NCBI GenBank assembly: GCA_016648135.1
Contig: JADDOH010010987.1
Coordinates: 1-64,000, forward strand
DNA: 64,000 nt
Direction: 5' to 3'
DNA from: Agrypnia vestita
Taxonomy: Eukaryota; Arthropoda; Insecta; Trichoptera; Phryganeidae
A model generated the notes under the pieces. It had not been told where the DNA came from. It worked only from the letters and a program-made list of their open reading frames with translations, and did no database searches. Below, in pieces: positions 12,401 to 23,700 of the stretch. Position numbers and translations under genes: made by a program. The first letter of the stretch is position 1; each line of letters opens with the position of its first letter.

Positions 12401-15400
12401 CAAAATTCTATCGAGTTTTTTATTCCATAAATTGGTTTAAACTTTGTAACACTTAAAAATTTATCGTTTGCAAATTTTGCTAGTTTGTAGCATGGAGTCA
12501 ACATATGAAACCACTGGTCTCAGTGGATTATTCTCCTTGTGAATTTTAGTTAGTCCGTATAATTGTGGGGATTTTGGATTCATTATATTCAATGTGTATT
12601 TTGCATTGTCCTTAATGGTTTTCTTGGAATTTTTAATTGTTTTTTTTACTTGTTTCTGGAATTTCCGTGTTGGGTCTTCATTTAGTTTGCAAAAGGTTGA
12701 TGTATCACTAATTATGTTTTGGGTTAATTCGATATAATCACTTTTGTTGAGCAACACTGTGCTGTTACCCTTATCGGCTTTTGTACATATTATATTTTTA
12801 GTTTTCATGAATTTTAAAAAATCTTTCATTGTTTTTTGATCAATGTTTTGGTATTTATTATATTTGTTTATTTGATTGTATTTTTACATTCTTGTATTTT
12901 TGTATTAGTTTAGCACACTTATATTTACTTAAATCGTTTACAGCAATATCAAGATCAACATTTTTCGTAATGTATTTCAAGATTCCCGCTCCCTTCTCTG
13001 AAAACGCATTTTATTGATAAGCAAAGACGCGAAACATTGCTTGCAAATCTAGGTTGATTTACGCCGTATCAATCTGAATGATTAACCTAAACAAAATAAG
13101 GACTTCAATCTATCTATCTAGTCTAGTTCATTTAAATGCTAAGTATTAAAATGATAGCGGGAATATAATATCCGCCACACACTTTTCCAAAGGAATTTTA
13201 GTACACTTTAGATTTTATGTTTTTTTTTTTATGTCGAGTATTCTAAAAAAACTTGCGTAAGCAGATGGGACGAAAATAATTGTTTGTCATCAAGTTGATT
13301 CATGTGCTTCATATATAGCTATACTACATCAATTTTATTCATAATGTTCATCCATATATATTTCATTCATATATTCATTCATCTAATATATTTTTCATAT
13401 TTCAGATGTCTGTTGCTTCTTTTGAATTCAAAGACAATCGATACAAACCAAGTATTATCCAAATGAGCGATAAGGGCTGCGACGTTTTCCAGAGACCTCT
13501 TCAGTGGTTTGCTCTTCGAAATGCTCAGAAATATGGCAATTTCCCCGAAAAATGCCCGCTGGTAATTTCGTTCAGTTTTTTTTTAATATTTGTCATTTTT
13601 TTAAATATTTATTTCGTTAACGTGGAGAATATCGGCCTCTTAAACGCTCAGAAAGAAACACCAGAATATTTTTGGTTACATTCCTGTAGTAGAATATTTC
13701 ATAGTAGAATACGAACGAACGAAAGTGAAGTAGTCTCTGAGCATATTTTATCTCCTTTATTGTATTGTAAGGCCAGAAGTAGGTCTATTAGGAGTTAAAT
13801 GGCAAATGGCGCCATCTCTGGGCATTCTTTGTCTCGAGATCTGAAGGTAACTTGAGACCAGAAGCAGTCTTCTTTGCTATTTCTGGAACCACGCTGGTAT
13901 ATAAGTAGGCGTTATAAATTTTATTTTAAAATGTGGTAATTTTTACCACAAGGTTAAAGGTAACACCGAAAAAACTTGAAAATATTGTACGTATTTCTTT
14001 ACTTGTGTATCTGTATATTTAGGTGCGTAGCATAATTGAAAAAATTAGTAAAAAATAAAAAATCTTTAATAGCTTTTATAGCTTACAATTTAAACAGTGT
14101 TAAGAAAAGTACACAAGAATGCAATTGAAATAAAAATCACAAATTAAAATAAATTTAAAAAAATAAATAACGCAATACGTTATAACAAACAATCCCAATA
14201 ATAATAATTTCATTGTCTGTCTGTCTGTTCGTTTGTAAATTTCTGTAACGTCCCTGACATCTCTATATATATTTTTTACATTGCATTTTTCATTTTATTT
14301 TTTTATCTATTTTTTTTATTTTTAATGTGTTACAACTAGTAATGTAAATACAAAATATACACAAACAATTAATTGAGTAAAATATTTTACTTTTATTATT
14401 GAGTAATTATTATAATAATATACAATTAATGAGTAAAATATTTGTAAAAATTGAAACTCATGAGTGAAACAGCCTATCGGTGTATTTAGTGCGATACACC
14501 GCGCGATTCTATGAAACGATAGGCGTCGACCAATAGGTACATCGAATGGCTTCAAATGTAGAGTACTTGTAGGCGCTGCACTGGAAACGTAGGTTATATT
14601 GTGAATCGAATAGAAATACTCCTCTACAATGATGAATGTATTTACAATCGTTTACAATAGAGGTTAGTACAAATACGTAGCAAATGTTAGATACTAGACG
14701 CGCGTAGGTATAGTAAAGTATTGTCGAACTCCCGTGAAGCTAAGTTATATGGTGGCCCTGGATGGGTTGTGAGCAGTTTGCCCGGCTGCTGATGTAGAGG
14801 TGCTTGGCCCTACTCCAGGATAGGATTGGAAGTTCACCCTTGTGATCCTCTGGTGGCAGTTCTAGCGCCGCATGACGTCGACTAGGCGCCTTTCTTACCG
14901 ACCCGTGATGTCGACGTCAAGTGGCTCATAGACGTCACCAGTATGTCCCTTTCTGGCGTGACGCGTCTGTCACAGGTACAATACTAGCAGATTTCAATAC
15001 GAAAACTATCTGTCTCAGAATCGAACGCATGTTTCTCTTAAAGCAGTTAAGTTGTCGTCTACAAATTCACTGTACTCATTGCCCAGTACGTATTGTTTAG
15101 GCAGTGATGAGTGCTAGTGATAATGTGTTCTCTTATTTAATCGTAATAAAATATATCTTTTGAACTCATTGATACATGTATCAACTTTCTAATGATTGTG
15201 AGTATTTTTAATGCATCTGAAAATGGGAAAATTTCCATTGTATTCAATGAATGGAAAAGTAAAATTAAACAAAATTCTGAATGTAACATTAAGATATCAT
15301 ATATACATATCATATATATATACAAAATATATACGATATCATATATACATATCATATATATATACAAAAACTTACAAAGTTATAGAATTTTAAATTTGTG

Positions 15401-15865
15401 TTTAACATGAATAATTTTGTTCTACCCGGTGGAGTCGCCTGACGTCATCTCTCGCACCCGATCTACATCGCGCCTCATGCTCCGGCGCCCTATTATGCGA
15501 ACGCGTGACGTCACAAGCGAGTTGGTGGTCATTTGGCGCTTAAATACACCAATCTTAATATTATTTTTCTCCGTTATTTAATGAGAGATTAAGATAATTT
15601 TTTCATTTGTGTATTAGTTTTAATCAATTGAGTTAAATGTAGTATTATAAACTTCATCAAACTTCTCCATTTATTATTTTAGACTGGCCATATTTATGTT
15701 CAAAACTACGAGATTGGACTGGAATCCTTACCTAAAAACTTTCCCATGTCGAGATGGCGCTTCAACTTTACTGTGAGTCTCACCACTTCAATGAAGCCGA
15801 TCGGCATCGTCAGCATTTTCCTGAATATTCGATATGGTCCAGCACGTAAGAGATCCAGGTCCTAA
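6413..15865 (+). CDS. Secreted DUF1091 (DM8)-like protein, copy 1, four exons
   Basis: The exons are 6413-6475, 8664-8822, 13406-13561 and 15683-15865 (stop TAA). Donors are gttagt, gtgagt and gtaatt; acceptors are tttcag, tttcag and ttttag. All introns are phase 0. The 186-residue product starts with a hydrophobic signal peptide (MKNSIVFLVVLYLSYCSTG). Exon 3 carries C-D-V-F...W-F and a C-P near its end, the only two cysteines of the mature part, probably disulfide-bonded. Exon 4 reads TGHIYVQNYEIGLESLPKNF and continues through an N-F-T sequon to a basic tail ending ARKRSRS. Signal peptide, size, C...CP-x-x-GHIYV pattern and the P-x-S-x-W/Y-R-F ending match insect DUF1091 proteins, secreted relatives of the CheB/ML-fold lipid- or pheromone-binding group. 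Exact ligand and tissue are unknown. Intron 2 holds a Penelope-like element with a nested mariner. Confidence 0.78.
7366..7523. repeat. Intronic foldback hairpin, copy 1
   Basis: This is a shortened, more diverged version of the hairpin at 2404-2583: ttttatacaattgtttggat...gattatcacaga on the left, gacactgtgatatga...ctcaacacatccatac...gtataaaat on the right. Confidence 0.65.
8855..9235. repeat. Dispersed repeat just after exon 2, copy 1
   Basis: Same family as 5398-5760 (catagtcgaggatttct..., gtccagaaacccgaaaa, ttcacagacaagtg-like, gtccagtgact). It starts about 35 bases inside intron 2. Confidence 0.6.
9321..9487. mobile_element. Partial MITE (left half)
   Basis: tacagggttatttagaaaac then attaataacctcgcaggac matches the terminal inverted repeat of the complete element at 43081-43527. 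Only the left end and inner arm are visible. Confidence 0.6.
9745..9775 (-). ncRNA. Degenerate hammerhead-like motif at the PLE 3' end
   Basis: On the - strand the order is TTGACGA, a short GC-rich segment (tgcgcgatatccc), then GAAAA. The first base of the CTGANGA core is changed. Its place just downstream of the GIY-YIG frame fits the hammerhead-bearing terminal repeats described for Penelope-like elements. It is probably inactive. Confidence 0.35.
10003..10200 (-). pseudogene. GIY-YIG endonuclease domain of the Penelope-like element
   Basis: The - strand reads SGVYQLSCGDCDAVYIGQSG, then RKIKERLEEHKRA and an acidic/hydrophobic tail to a TAA at 10003. The Y-Q-L...Y-I-G pair, the R in GRKI-x-x-R and the E-H are the GIY-YIG hallmarks, and the C-x-x-C between them is typical of the PLE subgroup. 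It is separated from the RT frame by the mariner. Confidence 0.85.
10296..11579 (-). mobile_element. Mariner element with intact ends
   Basis: The element is 1284 bp, bounded by 29-bp perfect inverted repeats (10296-10324 and 11551-11579, starting TTAGGTCCTTACATATGAAA) and a TA target duplication (10294-10295 and 11580-11581). It is inserted into the Penelope-like element, so it arrived later. Size, ends and target site are those of Tc1/mariner. Confidence 0.95.
10373..11391 (-). pseudogene. Mariner transposase (DD34D) with one frameshift
   Basis: The frame starts at the ATG at 11391 (MKNLKYRVIYEYEF). An N-terminal paired helix-turn-helix region follows, then WVPHEL, the first catalytic Asp in TCDEKW, SQW, and the second in LLHDNARPH. 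The third catalytic Asp in YSPDLAPTDYHFF is 34 residues after the second, giving DD34D. The WVPHEL variant and the sequence resemble the cecropia-type mariners of insects. A one-base deletion near 10822 breaks the frame between the LLVSV and WWTSAGVVHYSF blocks. All catalytic residues remain, but the protein cannot be made from this copy. Stop TAA is at 10373. Confidence 0.93.
11580..12829 (-). pseudogene. Penelope-type reverse transcriptase, broken
   Basis: The RT is spread over three open pieces (12829-12461, 12504-11974, 11917-11580). Visible blocks are TKADKGNSTVLLNK, YGLTKIHKENNPLRPVVS, a V-K-S-L-F-T-K-L-P finger/palm block, SGLPMGNPLSPLLADIFM, and the catalytic box QRYVDDIFF. The YVDD active site is intact, but at least two frameshifts separate the pieces. 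Confidence 0.88.
13011..13400. other. Intron 2 remainder, copy 1
   Basis: Unique AT-rich intron sequence leads to the exon 3 acceptor. The last 100 bases (tgtgcttcatatatagct..., attcatctaat, tttttcatatttcag) match the same place in copies 2 and 3. Confidence 0.6.
15293..15368. repeat. Direct repeat of an AT-rich unit
   Basis: A unit of about 33-38 bases (gatatcatatatacatatca followed by tatatatatacaaaa) occurs twice in tandem in intron 3 of copy 1. Confidence 0.7.
15440..15513. promoter_or_regulatory. Paired TGACGTCA palindromes, intron 3 of copy 1
   Basis: Two perfect 8-bp CRE/bZIP-type palindromes occur at 15440-15447 and 15506-15513, 66 bases start to start, in a GC-rich patch 170 bases before exon 4. 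The same pair with the same spacing is in copies 2 and 3. A regulatory function is inferred. Confidence 0.5.
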
Positions 15866-15933
15866 AATATTATATATCAAATATATTCATTAACTAATGT
15901 GTCACTGTGGTGAAACACATATCTGAATTTTTG

Positions 15934-15939
15934 AATAAA
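15934..15939 (+). terminator. Poly-A signal, copy 1
   Basis: AATAAA lies 69 bases after the stop codon, with the same context (tgaattttt-aataaacc) as in copy 2. Confidence 0.65.
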
Positions 15940-16169
15940 CCAAACATTGTGCCACACATAAAACTTAGTTTGATTTTCATCATGACTACTGATTCGAGAA
16001 GTGCAGGCCCTCATATCATCAGGTGTAAGCAGAAACTAAATCGATGGTCCCCACGTAAACTAAGCCATCCACAAAAAAGCATTTTTTTACAGGAGAACTG
16101 TTTGAAATTTGGTTTAACGTATGAAATGAACATAATATCACGGGTCGCGTCTGTGGAAGGCAAATAAAA

Positions 16170-17545
16170 ACACTAAAACAATTAAAACTTTAATTTATTA
16201 CGCAAAACATGAGTTAAATCGAAGTAGCGTTCTTAATTTTTTAGTCACTAAATATTTCCAGAATATTCCACACACTTATTATTGCACTGTTTCTTAATTC
16301 GCACTAATCAACGCTGTTTCTATCGCTTAGATCATTTTCTATTAACTTCAGTTCAATATTTCTTTCCTTTATTTATTTATTACTGCGTACGATTTATTCA
16401 GTATAACAGAATAAATCGTACTTCTATATATTTATATAGGGAGCACTGCTTTCTTGATCCTCCGAGACTGTTGCTGAACTTTCCAAAGATTAAGAGAGAC
16501 TTGTTCTAGACGTTTCCATAAGTGGTGTTGTCAGTATAACAGAATAAATCGTAAATCAGTTTTTTCTCTGAAAAAAATAAAAAATAATAATAATTTTATA
16601 TTGCGGAGTATCTTCTATGAGTACTTTGTTTACTACGGACCGGAACAGCTACTGGCAGTAGACTGGCCAAACCACTGTCTCAGGTTTTTCGGCCATGATG
16701 TTCTCCTTCTTCTAGGCTCCCAATTTTCGGCAACCTTTCCTTACATAATGAAATGCATTTTGGACTATTGAAATTAAATATAAACAAGTAATGAGGTGGG
16801 GGGGGGGGTGTTATTATTGTTATTAATAGTGATTACTTTGTTTTCTGGACTCAAAATTTTTGATTGCACGTAGTCGAGGAATTCTCAGCACTCTGGACAT
16901 TTAAGAGTAAATTGGAAATCGGTGAAGGGGTTTGTAATAAACCACTAGATTCGCGAAACGTTTAGAAACCCGAAAATGTATATAAGTGCGACGACGGCAT
17001 CGAAACGAAAAGTTTTGGTATAATGTTTCACCGATTCCACAGAAACCAGCGAATGCCCTGCAATCCTACGAAACCAGTCGAGTGACCAGCAACAATAAAT
17101 GAAGTAAGTAAATGCAACAACAGGAGGTAAATGAATGACTTACATTAAGTTAGCATTTTTTTCTCAATATTATTATTATTACTTATTTTTTGCAAAAAGT
17201 TGAACTATTATTACAGTAACTTATGTCGATTATGAAAAGTTCATTCGCTTTTAATACAAGCTGAATAAAATGATGAAAAACTAGCAAAAATTGAAAAAAG
17301 TTATTTTTTACAAGGTTTTTATCATTTTTTTTAAGTTGTAAATTACTGTGATGATAGTTAAAATTTTTGCAAAAAATTAATCAGAAATATTGAAAAAAAA
17401 AATGCAAATTTTGATATTGCATATCTCCATAACTATTGATATTAAGTCATAGTTGCTTGAACATTTTGGACTCATAACATAGTCAGGAATCTACCGGCCA
17501 AGTTTCTGCTGCTAGCTCTAGTACACCCTGTATATTCAACGGGAT
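16170..17545. other. Intergenic DNA between copies 1 and 2
   Basis: There is no gene. It holds a short palindrome, cgatttattc/gaataaatcg at about 16389-16420, with a duplicate half at 16532-16553, and a run of 11 G at 16798-16808. It also holds a dispersed repeat of the 5398-5760 family at 16862-17135 and a partial MITE at 17160-17525. Confidence 0.55.
17160..17525. mobile_element. Partial MITE upstream of copy 2
   Basis: The inner arms match the element at 43081-43527 (acagtaacttat, ttcattcgctttt, gcatatctccataactattg, ttgaacattttggactcat). The outer right end reads tctagtacaccctgta, so it is a related subfamily or a rearranged copy. It ends about 160 bases upstream of the copy 2 TATA box. 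Confidence 0.55.
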
Positions 17546-17686
17546 TATTATTTAAATGTATGAAAATTATTTTGGAGGATTTTTATCTCAATTTAAATTG
17601 ACATTTTATCAGTGGTAGATTGAAAGACCTAATTAATGTATTTAAATAATGGTATTATAAATTAATCACCGAAGTACATTCATGCA

Positions 17687-17694
17687 TATATAAG
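17687..17694 (+). promoter_or_regulatory. TATA box, DUF1091-like copy 2
   Basis: tatataag lies 52-59 bases upstream of the ATG at 17746, in the shared proximal promoter block. Confidence 0.65.
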
Positions 17695-17745
17695 CACCAT
17701 GAGTTTCGAAAGCTTTTGTGTTTGTTTTTCTACAGTGACCTCAAC

Positions 17746-20700
17746 ATGAGAAATTCAATTGTATTTTTAGTGGTTCTCTATTTATCATCTTATTCGACTA
17801 GTAGTAAGGTTAGTTCAAAAAAGAATGTTGAGAGAATGTTGGAAGTTGAAAGAACATTAGCTACGCTCCTCGGGAATCCGATTTTATCTTAATCATTAAA
17901 ATCGATTAGTTTAACTCCGCTATTTGTTTGTGGTTGGTTAAACTTCTGAATAACATTAGAGAACTGATGTATTTCGGATAAATTTATAATGCTTGACATT
18001 AAATGAACGTTAATTAATATGGCGTTAATTTGAAACAATTGACTTACAGAAAAGCCTGCAGACGTTTTTTGGGTTCGGTTTTAAATCAAAATTTAAAATT
18101 AAGAAAATTAAAACTCTCTTTTATTACTTTTCATCTTAAAAAAATAACAAATATCCATTTTACAATTATATTGGTGAAAAAATTCGAGTACACAAAATTA
18201 CAATCTTGGATGTTTCTTTATTATTATTAAGATATGTACAGTATATTTTACATTCTAATTTTTCAATTGTTTCCGTAATTAACATGATATTTAGTGTCAT
18301 CTTGCAAAAGATGTTTTATATCTATCTCATCTGTTGTATCCGATAGTGGAGATAGGGTTTACATAAAACAGACATTTGAAAAACACGTTTCGATATCCAA
18401 TATTTTCGGAAGCAGGTTAAACCGGATTTCTTATTTTACAAAATACTAAATTATCTAAAATCCGTACAATATCAGTTTATTCCATATTTATGATAACTGT
18501 ACGCACAAAATAAAATATGCCCGGTAAAAAAATTAAACAAAATAAGTGAAATCCCAACAAAATCCACCGTAAATTTTAATTTCATTTAGTATTTTTATTC
18601 AAGAAACAAAAACATAGGAAAAAATTTACACACAAAAAATGGACTGAAATAGAAAATACTAATAAAAAATAAGTTACTTTACAATGGTGGGTCTTTACGG
18701 GGTGGCCGATATATCCAACCCTGGATCCACAAGTTCCCGAGCATCTTGAGCGTGGGAAGATGAAGGTTTAGGTCTTCTCCTATATTGAAGCATAGGGATG
18801 TCGTGGTGGATTTAGTGGAATGCAAGAGGGTTGCGTATTCGAATGGATATTTATTTCTCCCCGGAGATAAGCTCCGGTAAAAAGTGCAGATGTATAAGTA
18901 AAAGATCAGATTAAGACTGTGGATGTGCGGCGGAAAGTCCGCCTGAGATGATAACAATCAGCTAGCTGTGGAGATTTGATGATGATGTGATGCGATGTGT
19001 CTTTGCTCGTACATAAACCATCTCTGATGCCATTATAACATTTACTTGGTTGCAGTGTTGTGTATCTAATCAAGTAACCTACTTGTATGACCCGACTCAG
19101 CAATATTACCACAACAAACAACACATATTTGGACGCGTGTTCCGGTGATTTTGTCCACTAGGCACGATTGCAACATGGAATTGGGTCAATAATGCACAAC
19201 CACGAAATAGTTTAGTCAGCACGAATTATACTTCTCTATGCCGGTCGCAGAAGTGTTCTGTTGGCATTTTGCTTCAAATTATTGTGTACCAAATTATCTC
19301 TTTTAAGAATAAATGTATTTCAAAATATTTTAAAAAGAATATGTTTAGTTTCAGAAACTTCAGGAGATTGTGCTTGAAAGGATAACAATAGTTTATATGG
19401 ATCCTAAATATGTAACCGATGCACAAGGATTCGTAGTCAGGTTGGGCAGGACATCTAATTACGTCATGAATTACAGCATGAATGTTATACGCCCTTTTTA
19501 TAACAACGTAACGGTGAGTTTATTAATTATTTTTGAATATTATCGCGATACTCATTACAAGTAGTACCCACCCAAGACATTTAAGAGTAAATTAGAAATA
19601 TCTGAAGGGATCTGGAATAAACTACTCGATTCGCGAAATGTCCAGAAACCAGGAAATTTATATAAGTGCGAAGACTCCATCAAGACGAACAGTTTTTGTG
19701 GAAATATTTCAGCGATTACGAAGAAGCCATTCCATAGAAACTAAATTTATAATATTAATAGAAAATTTAATTTATTAAATTAATAGAAAATTACGAAATT
19801 ATTTTGAATTAAAGAATAGTTACTAGTCCAATAAATTAGTGTCCAGTGGTGATTCTATGAGAAGGGCGGTGCCAACCAATTCACCTAGTATTTTATTATA
19901 ATGTAACGGTTACTTTCGGGAGATTGCGTGATTAAGAAGGGAAACACTTGCTGATAGTTACAACTAGCTGTGCCCGCGCTGCTTCGCACGCGTAGATTTT
20001 TAGTACACTGTTTGGATCGTCATAGCACTTTCGCGAACCTTCTAGAACATTCTCCTTCCAGAACTTTCTAAAAATGTTCGAATGTTCAGGAACACATTCC
20101 GCCACTCAGTTTAGAACTTTATAGAACTTTCGGGAATTTTCTAGAACCTTCTCCTTCCTGAATTTTCTAGAGCAGGTTTTTCCGGAACCTTCTAGACTCA
20201 CCGAAATAGTCGACGCGTCTATTTTGAAATTATCTGAAGCATTTTTGGCTTTCCCATAACAAAACAATGTGCTAGAATACACATTTTCGTCATCCACTCT
20301 CACTCACGCACAGCCACCCCCACCAAACTCGCACATTTTCGATGTGACACCAAGGGCTATTCACCACGATATCTCTATTCAAAAATTACAAATCCATCTT
20401 TCAAATTGTTTACAAATAAAAATTGACATAAATAAGAAAAGACATAAATAAGTAAAATATTTGCTATTTACAGAACTCTTTATCAAGTATTTATACATTT
20501 ATAAATGATTTAAATCATATCATCCTTACAAATAAGGGTTTCGATACCATAATTGTAGGAGATTTATATATTAATATCACCGATAATAATGATAATATTA
20601 AAAAATGACTATATTATGAATATGTAGACCGAAAATAAGTTTAAATGTTGTTTAAAAAAATATACTCGAGAAATAAAAGGGCAATCACCATCGTGTAATC

Positions 20701-23700
20701 ACCACATTTGGAGTAACTTTAATCTTTTAAATAATATTAAGATAATTTTTTGAAAAAACAACATCACTGACCATCACACTACAATTTTTATTAACTACGA
20801 TATCCAAAATCCTACGGAAAAGTAATTAACCAAAAAATTAAATTCTTTTTTAAACCATATTAAAAGAAAAATTAAGTTCAACAAATGCTGAAAAAACAAG
20901 TGTAAATTTAGAAGAGTTAATTAAAAAATACATACAACAATGTACTGAAGAAAAGTTAAATAATATAAACGTGAAATTCCGACCATTGAAACCCTGGATT
21001 TCCCACGGGTTAATAACTTCAATAAGACATAAAAGTAAATTATACAAGATTAAAAATAAATATCCACATGACGAAATAATAAAATGATATTACAAAAAAT
21101 ACAGAAATAAACTCACGGCATTAATAAAAGAGACAAAAGATAAATTCTATCAACAAAAAATTCAAGCCTCATAGCATGACTCAAAAAAAGTATGGAAAAC
21201 AATAAACGAGATCATAAATAAGAAAATAAGGAATCAAAGTAAACAAAAACTAAATATTAATAATAATATCACAACAATTGAAAATGAACCTAAAATATGT
21301 GCTGATGCCCTAAATAATTATTTTTCAATCGTAGGTATGAAATTAGCAAAAAACATTAAAAAAAGATTATAACGAAGATCCTATTGAACAAGATATAGAA
21401 ATCGAAGAAAATATCTCAATGTTTCAAAATGTTAATGAATCCAATGTAAAAAATATCACAAATAATATGAAAGGTGGTTCTGGACCAGGGTTTGACAAAA
21501 TAACAGTAGAAATATGACAAAATAATTATAATTCCTTAATCAAACCGGTAACCCATATCATCACTGTAGTTTAAACCAGGGATACTTTCCGTCAATTTAC
21601 GAAATCACCATAATAACGCCAATTTGTAAAGCCGGAGACGTATCTAATTACCGACCAATATCTGTTGTATCAAATGTTCTCAAAAAAATTAGAAAAAATT
21701 GTTAAAAAATAAATTATAATAGTTATATCTCATAAAAAAAAATACTAAATGATCACCGATTTGGATTTCGCGAGCATATGGGTACACAAGATGCTATGGT
21801 TGAATTGACAAAAATAATATACTAGTCACTAGATAAAGGTAACAAATGTCTAGGTATATTTATACACCTTCACAAAGCATTCGACAGTATCTCGCATAAT
21901 CAATTAATTAATAAATTAAATAAGATTGGGATTATAGGTAAAGTAAAAAATTGGATAGAAAGTTACCTGAAAGAAAGGAATCAATCTGTAAAATTATAAA
22001 ATACATTAAGTTCAAATAAAACATCAAAATTTGGTTTACCGCAAGGTACTGTGCTGGGACCTTTACTATTTATTATTTTTATAAATTATATATTAAATAT
22101 ACCTATTAAAGGTCAGATTTTATCTTATGTTGATGATGTAACCATAGTTATTGACTGTAATAATTGGAATGATGTTATAGCTGCAGCTAATCGGAGTATA
22201 AATATTGTAAAACAATGGTTCGATGAAAGCTTATTATCACTAAATACAGAAAAAAACTCAATATATTCCTTTCACATTAAATGAAAAAAACCTGCCCAAT
22301 AACTTAGTAATAAAGATTCATACAAATAATCGTCCTAATAAAAATAATAATAATTCGTGTAAAAACGACTGTTCAGTATTAAGCTCAAAAATAGTATTAA
22401 ATATTAAATGGAAATTACAAATCGATAAAACTGTGGAAAAAATAATAAAACTCAAGTACGTATTTATTAAAATAAGAAATATTTTAGGAATAAAATTGTT
22501 AAAGACACTATATTACGCTCTAGTCCAGTCAGTTTTGCAATATGGTATTATCTCATGGGGTAGTGCATTCAAAACTATATTGAAATCTTTTGAAGTTGCC
22601 CAGAAATTGATTATAAATATCATTTTTTAAAAACCTAATGATTATCCGACAATAGACCTCTTTAATAAATTGCAAGTCCCCACATAACAAAATATCTACA
22701 AGCAAAATTACATACTTCAACTATATAAAGGTTTTCATAGTGATAACGAGCTGACCCAAAGAGTGTCAAGTAGCAGAAATGTAAAACTTGATAAATTACA
22801 TATCTCTGTGATACATACCACAACTGCTCAGCATCACTACACATTCAGAGGTGTGAAATGGTTCAACGAATTGCCTGTTGAAATGAGGACTGAGGAAATT
22901 AATGAGGCATTTAAAAAAACATGAAAAAATACCTTCAGAAATAATTAAATTTTTATTTTATTATATATGTACCTATTACTTACTTATTATTATACATATT
23001 ATTTTTACTTACCTATTACTTTTAATTACTTATTTACTACTTTACTAAACAAAAAACATGAAATAATACTTTCAAAGATAATCTTTTTTTTTATTATATT
23101 TGTACCTATTACTTATTATTATTATATATTTGTACCTATACCTGATGAATATGTATATTTTATCATATAATTCTCTGTAAGTGTAAAATATAATGATACT
23201 CCTCTCCTACACATGAGTTTATGACACTCATGTAGAAGAGAAATATACATCATAAGTAACTGTCTCTATCTTGTAAAAAAAAATATTTGTAAAAAAATTA
23301 AAAACAAAAAAAAATAATAATATATGCATTCTAAGTTGCAGGCTTATATTACGGTTATATTACGATCTCATTCTGAGAATGCACTTTTTTCCATCTCCAT
23401 TCAAGCTTTTTCTTCCTGAAATGCATCCCAGATAGATTTTTTATGTTCGTATTTTATGTCTTAGTATTCTAAAAAATATTTGAATTAGAAGAAGGGAGGA
23501 CATTAATTATTTTACACCAAGTTAATTCGTGTGCTTCATCTATAGCTATAATACATCAATTTTATTCGTAATAATATTCATCTAATTTTTCATATTTCAG
23601 GTGACTATGAGTTCTTTTGAATTCAAAGACAATCGATACAAACCAAGTATTGTCCAAATGAGCGATAAGGTCTGCGACATGTTTCAGAAACCTCTTCTGT

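Larger units (their letters stand above)
9713..13010 (-). mobile_element. Penelope-like retroelement, inactive, split by a mariner
   Basis: On the - strand the order is an N-terminal coding remnant (about 13005-12830, ILKYITKNVDLDIAVNDL), reverse transcriptase (12829-11580), a mariner insertion (10296-11579), a C-terminal GIY-YIG domain (10200-10003) and a hammerhead-like 3' sequence near 9745-9775. RT plus C-terminal GIY-YIG with the YQLSC...YIGQSGRKI...R..EH signature is diagnostic of EN-bearing Penelope-like elements. The coding part is broken by frameshifts. The whole element lies in intron 2 of DUF1091-like copy 1, antisense to that gene. Outer boundaries are estimated. Confidence 0.82.

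Noticed and set aside
15137..15410. Frames in the TATATAC repeat
   Set aside because: Low-complexity translation (IYMICIYD) of a tandem AT repeat.
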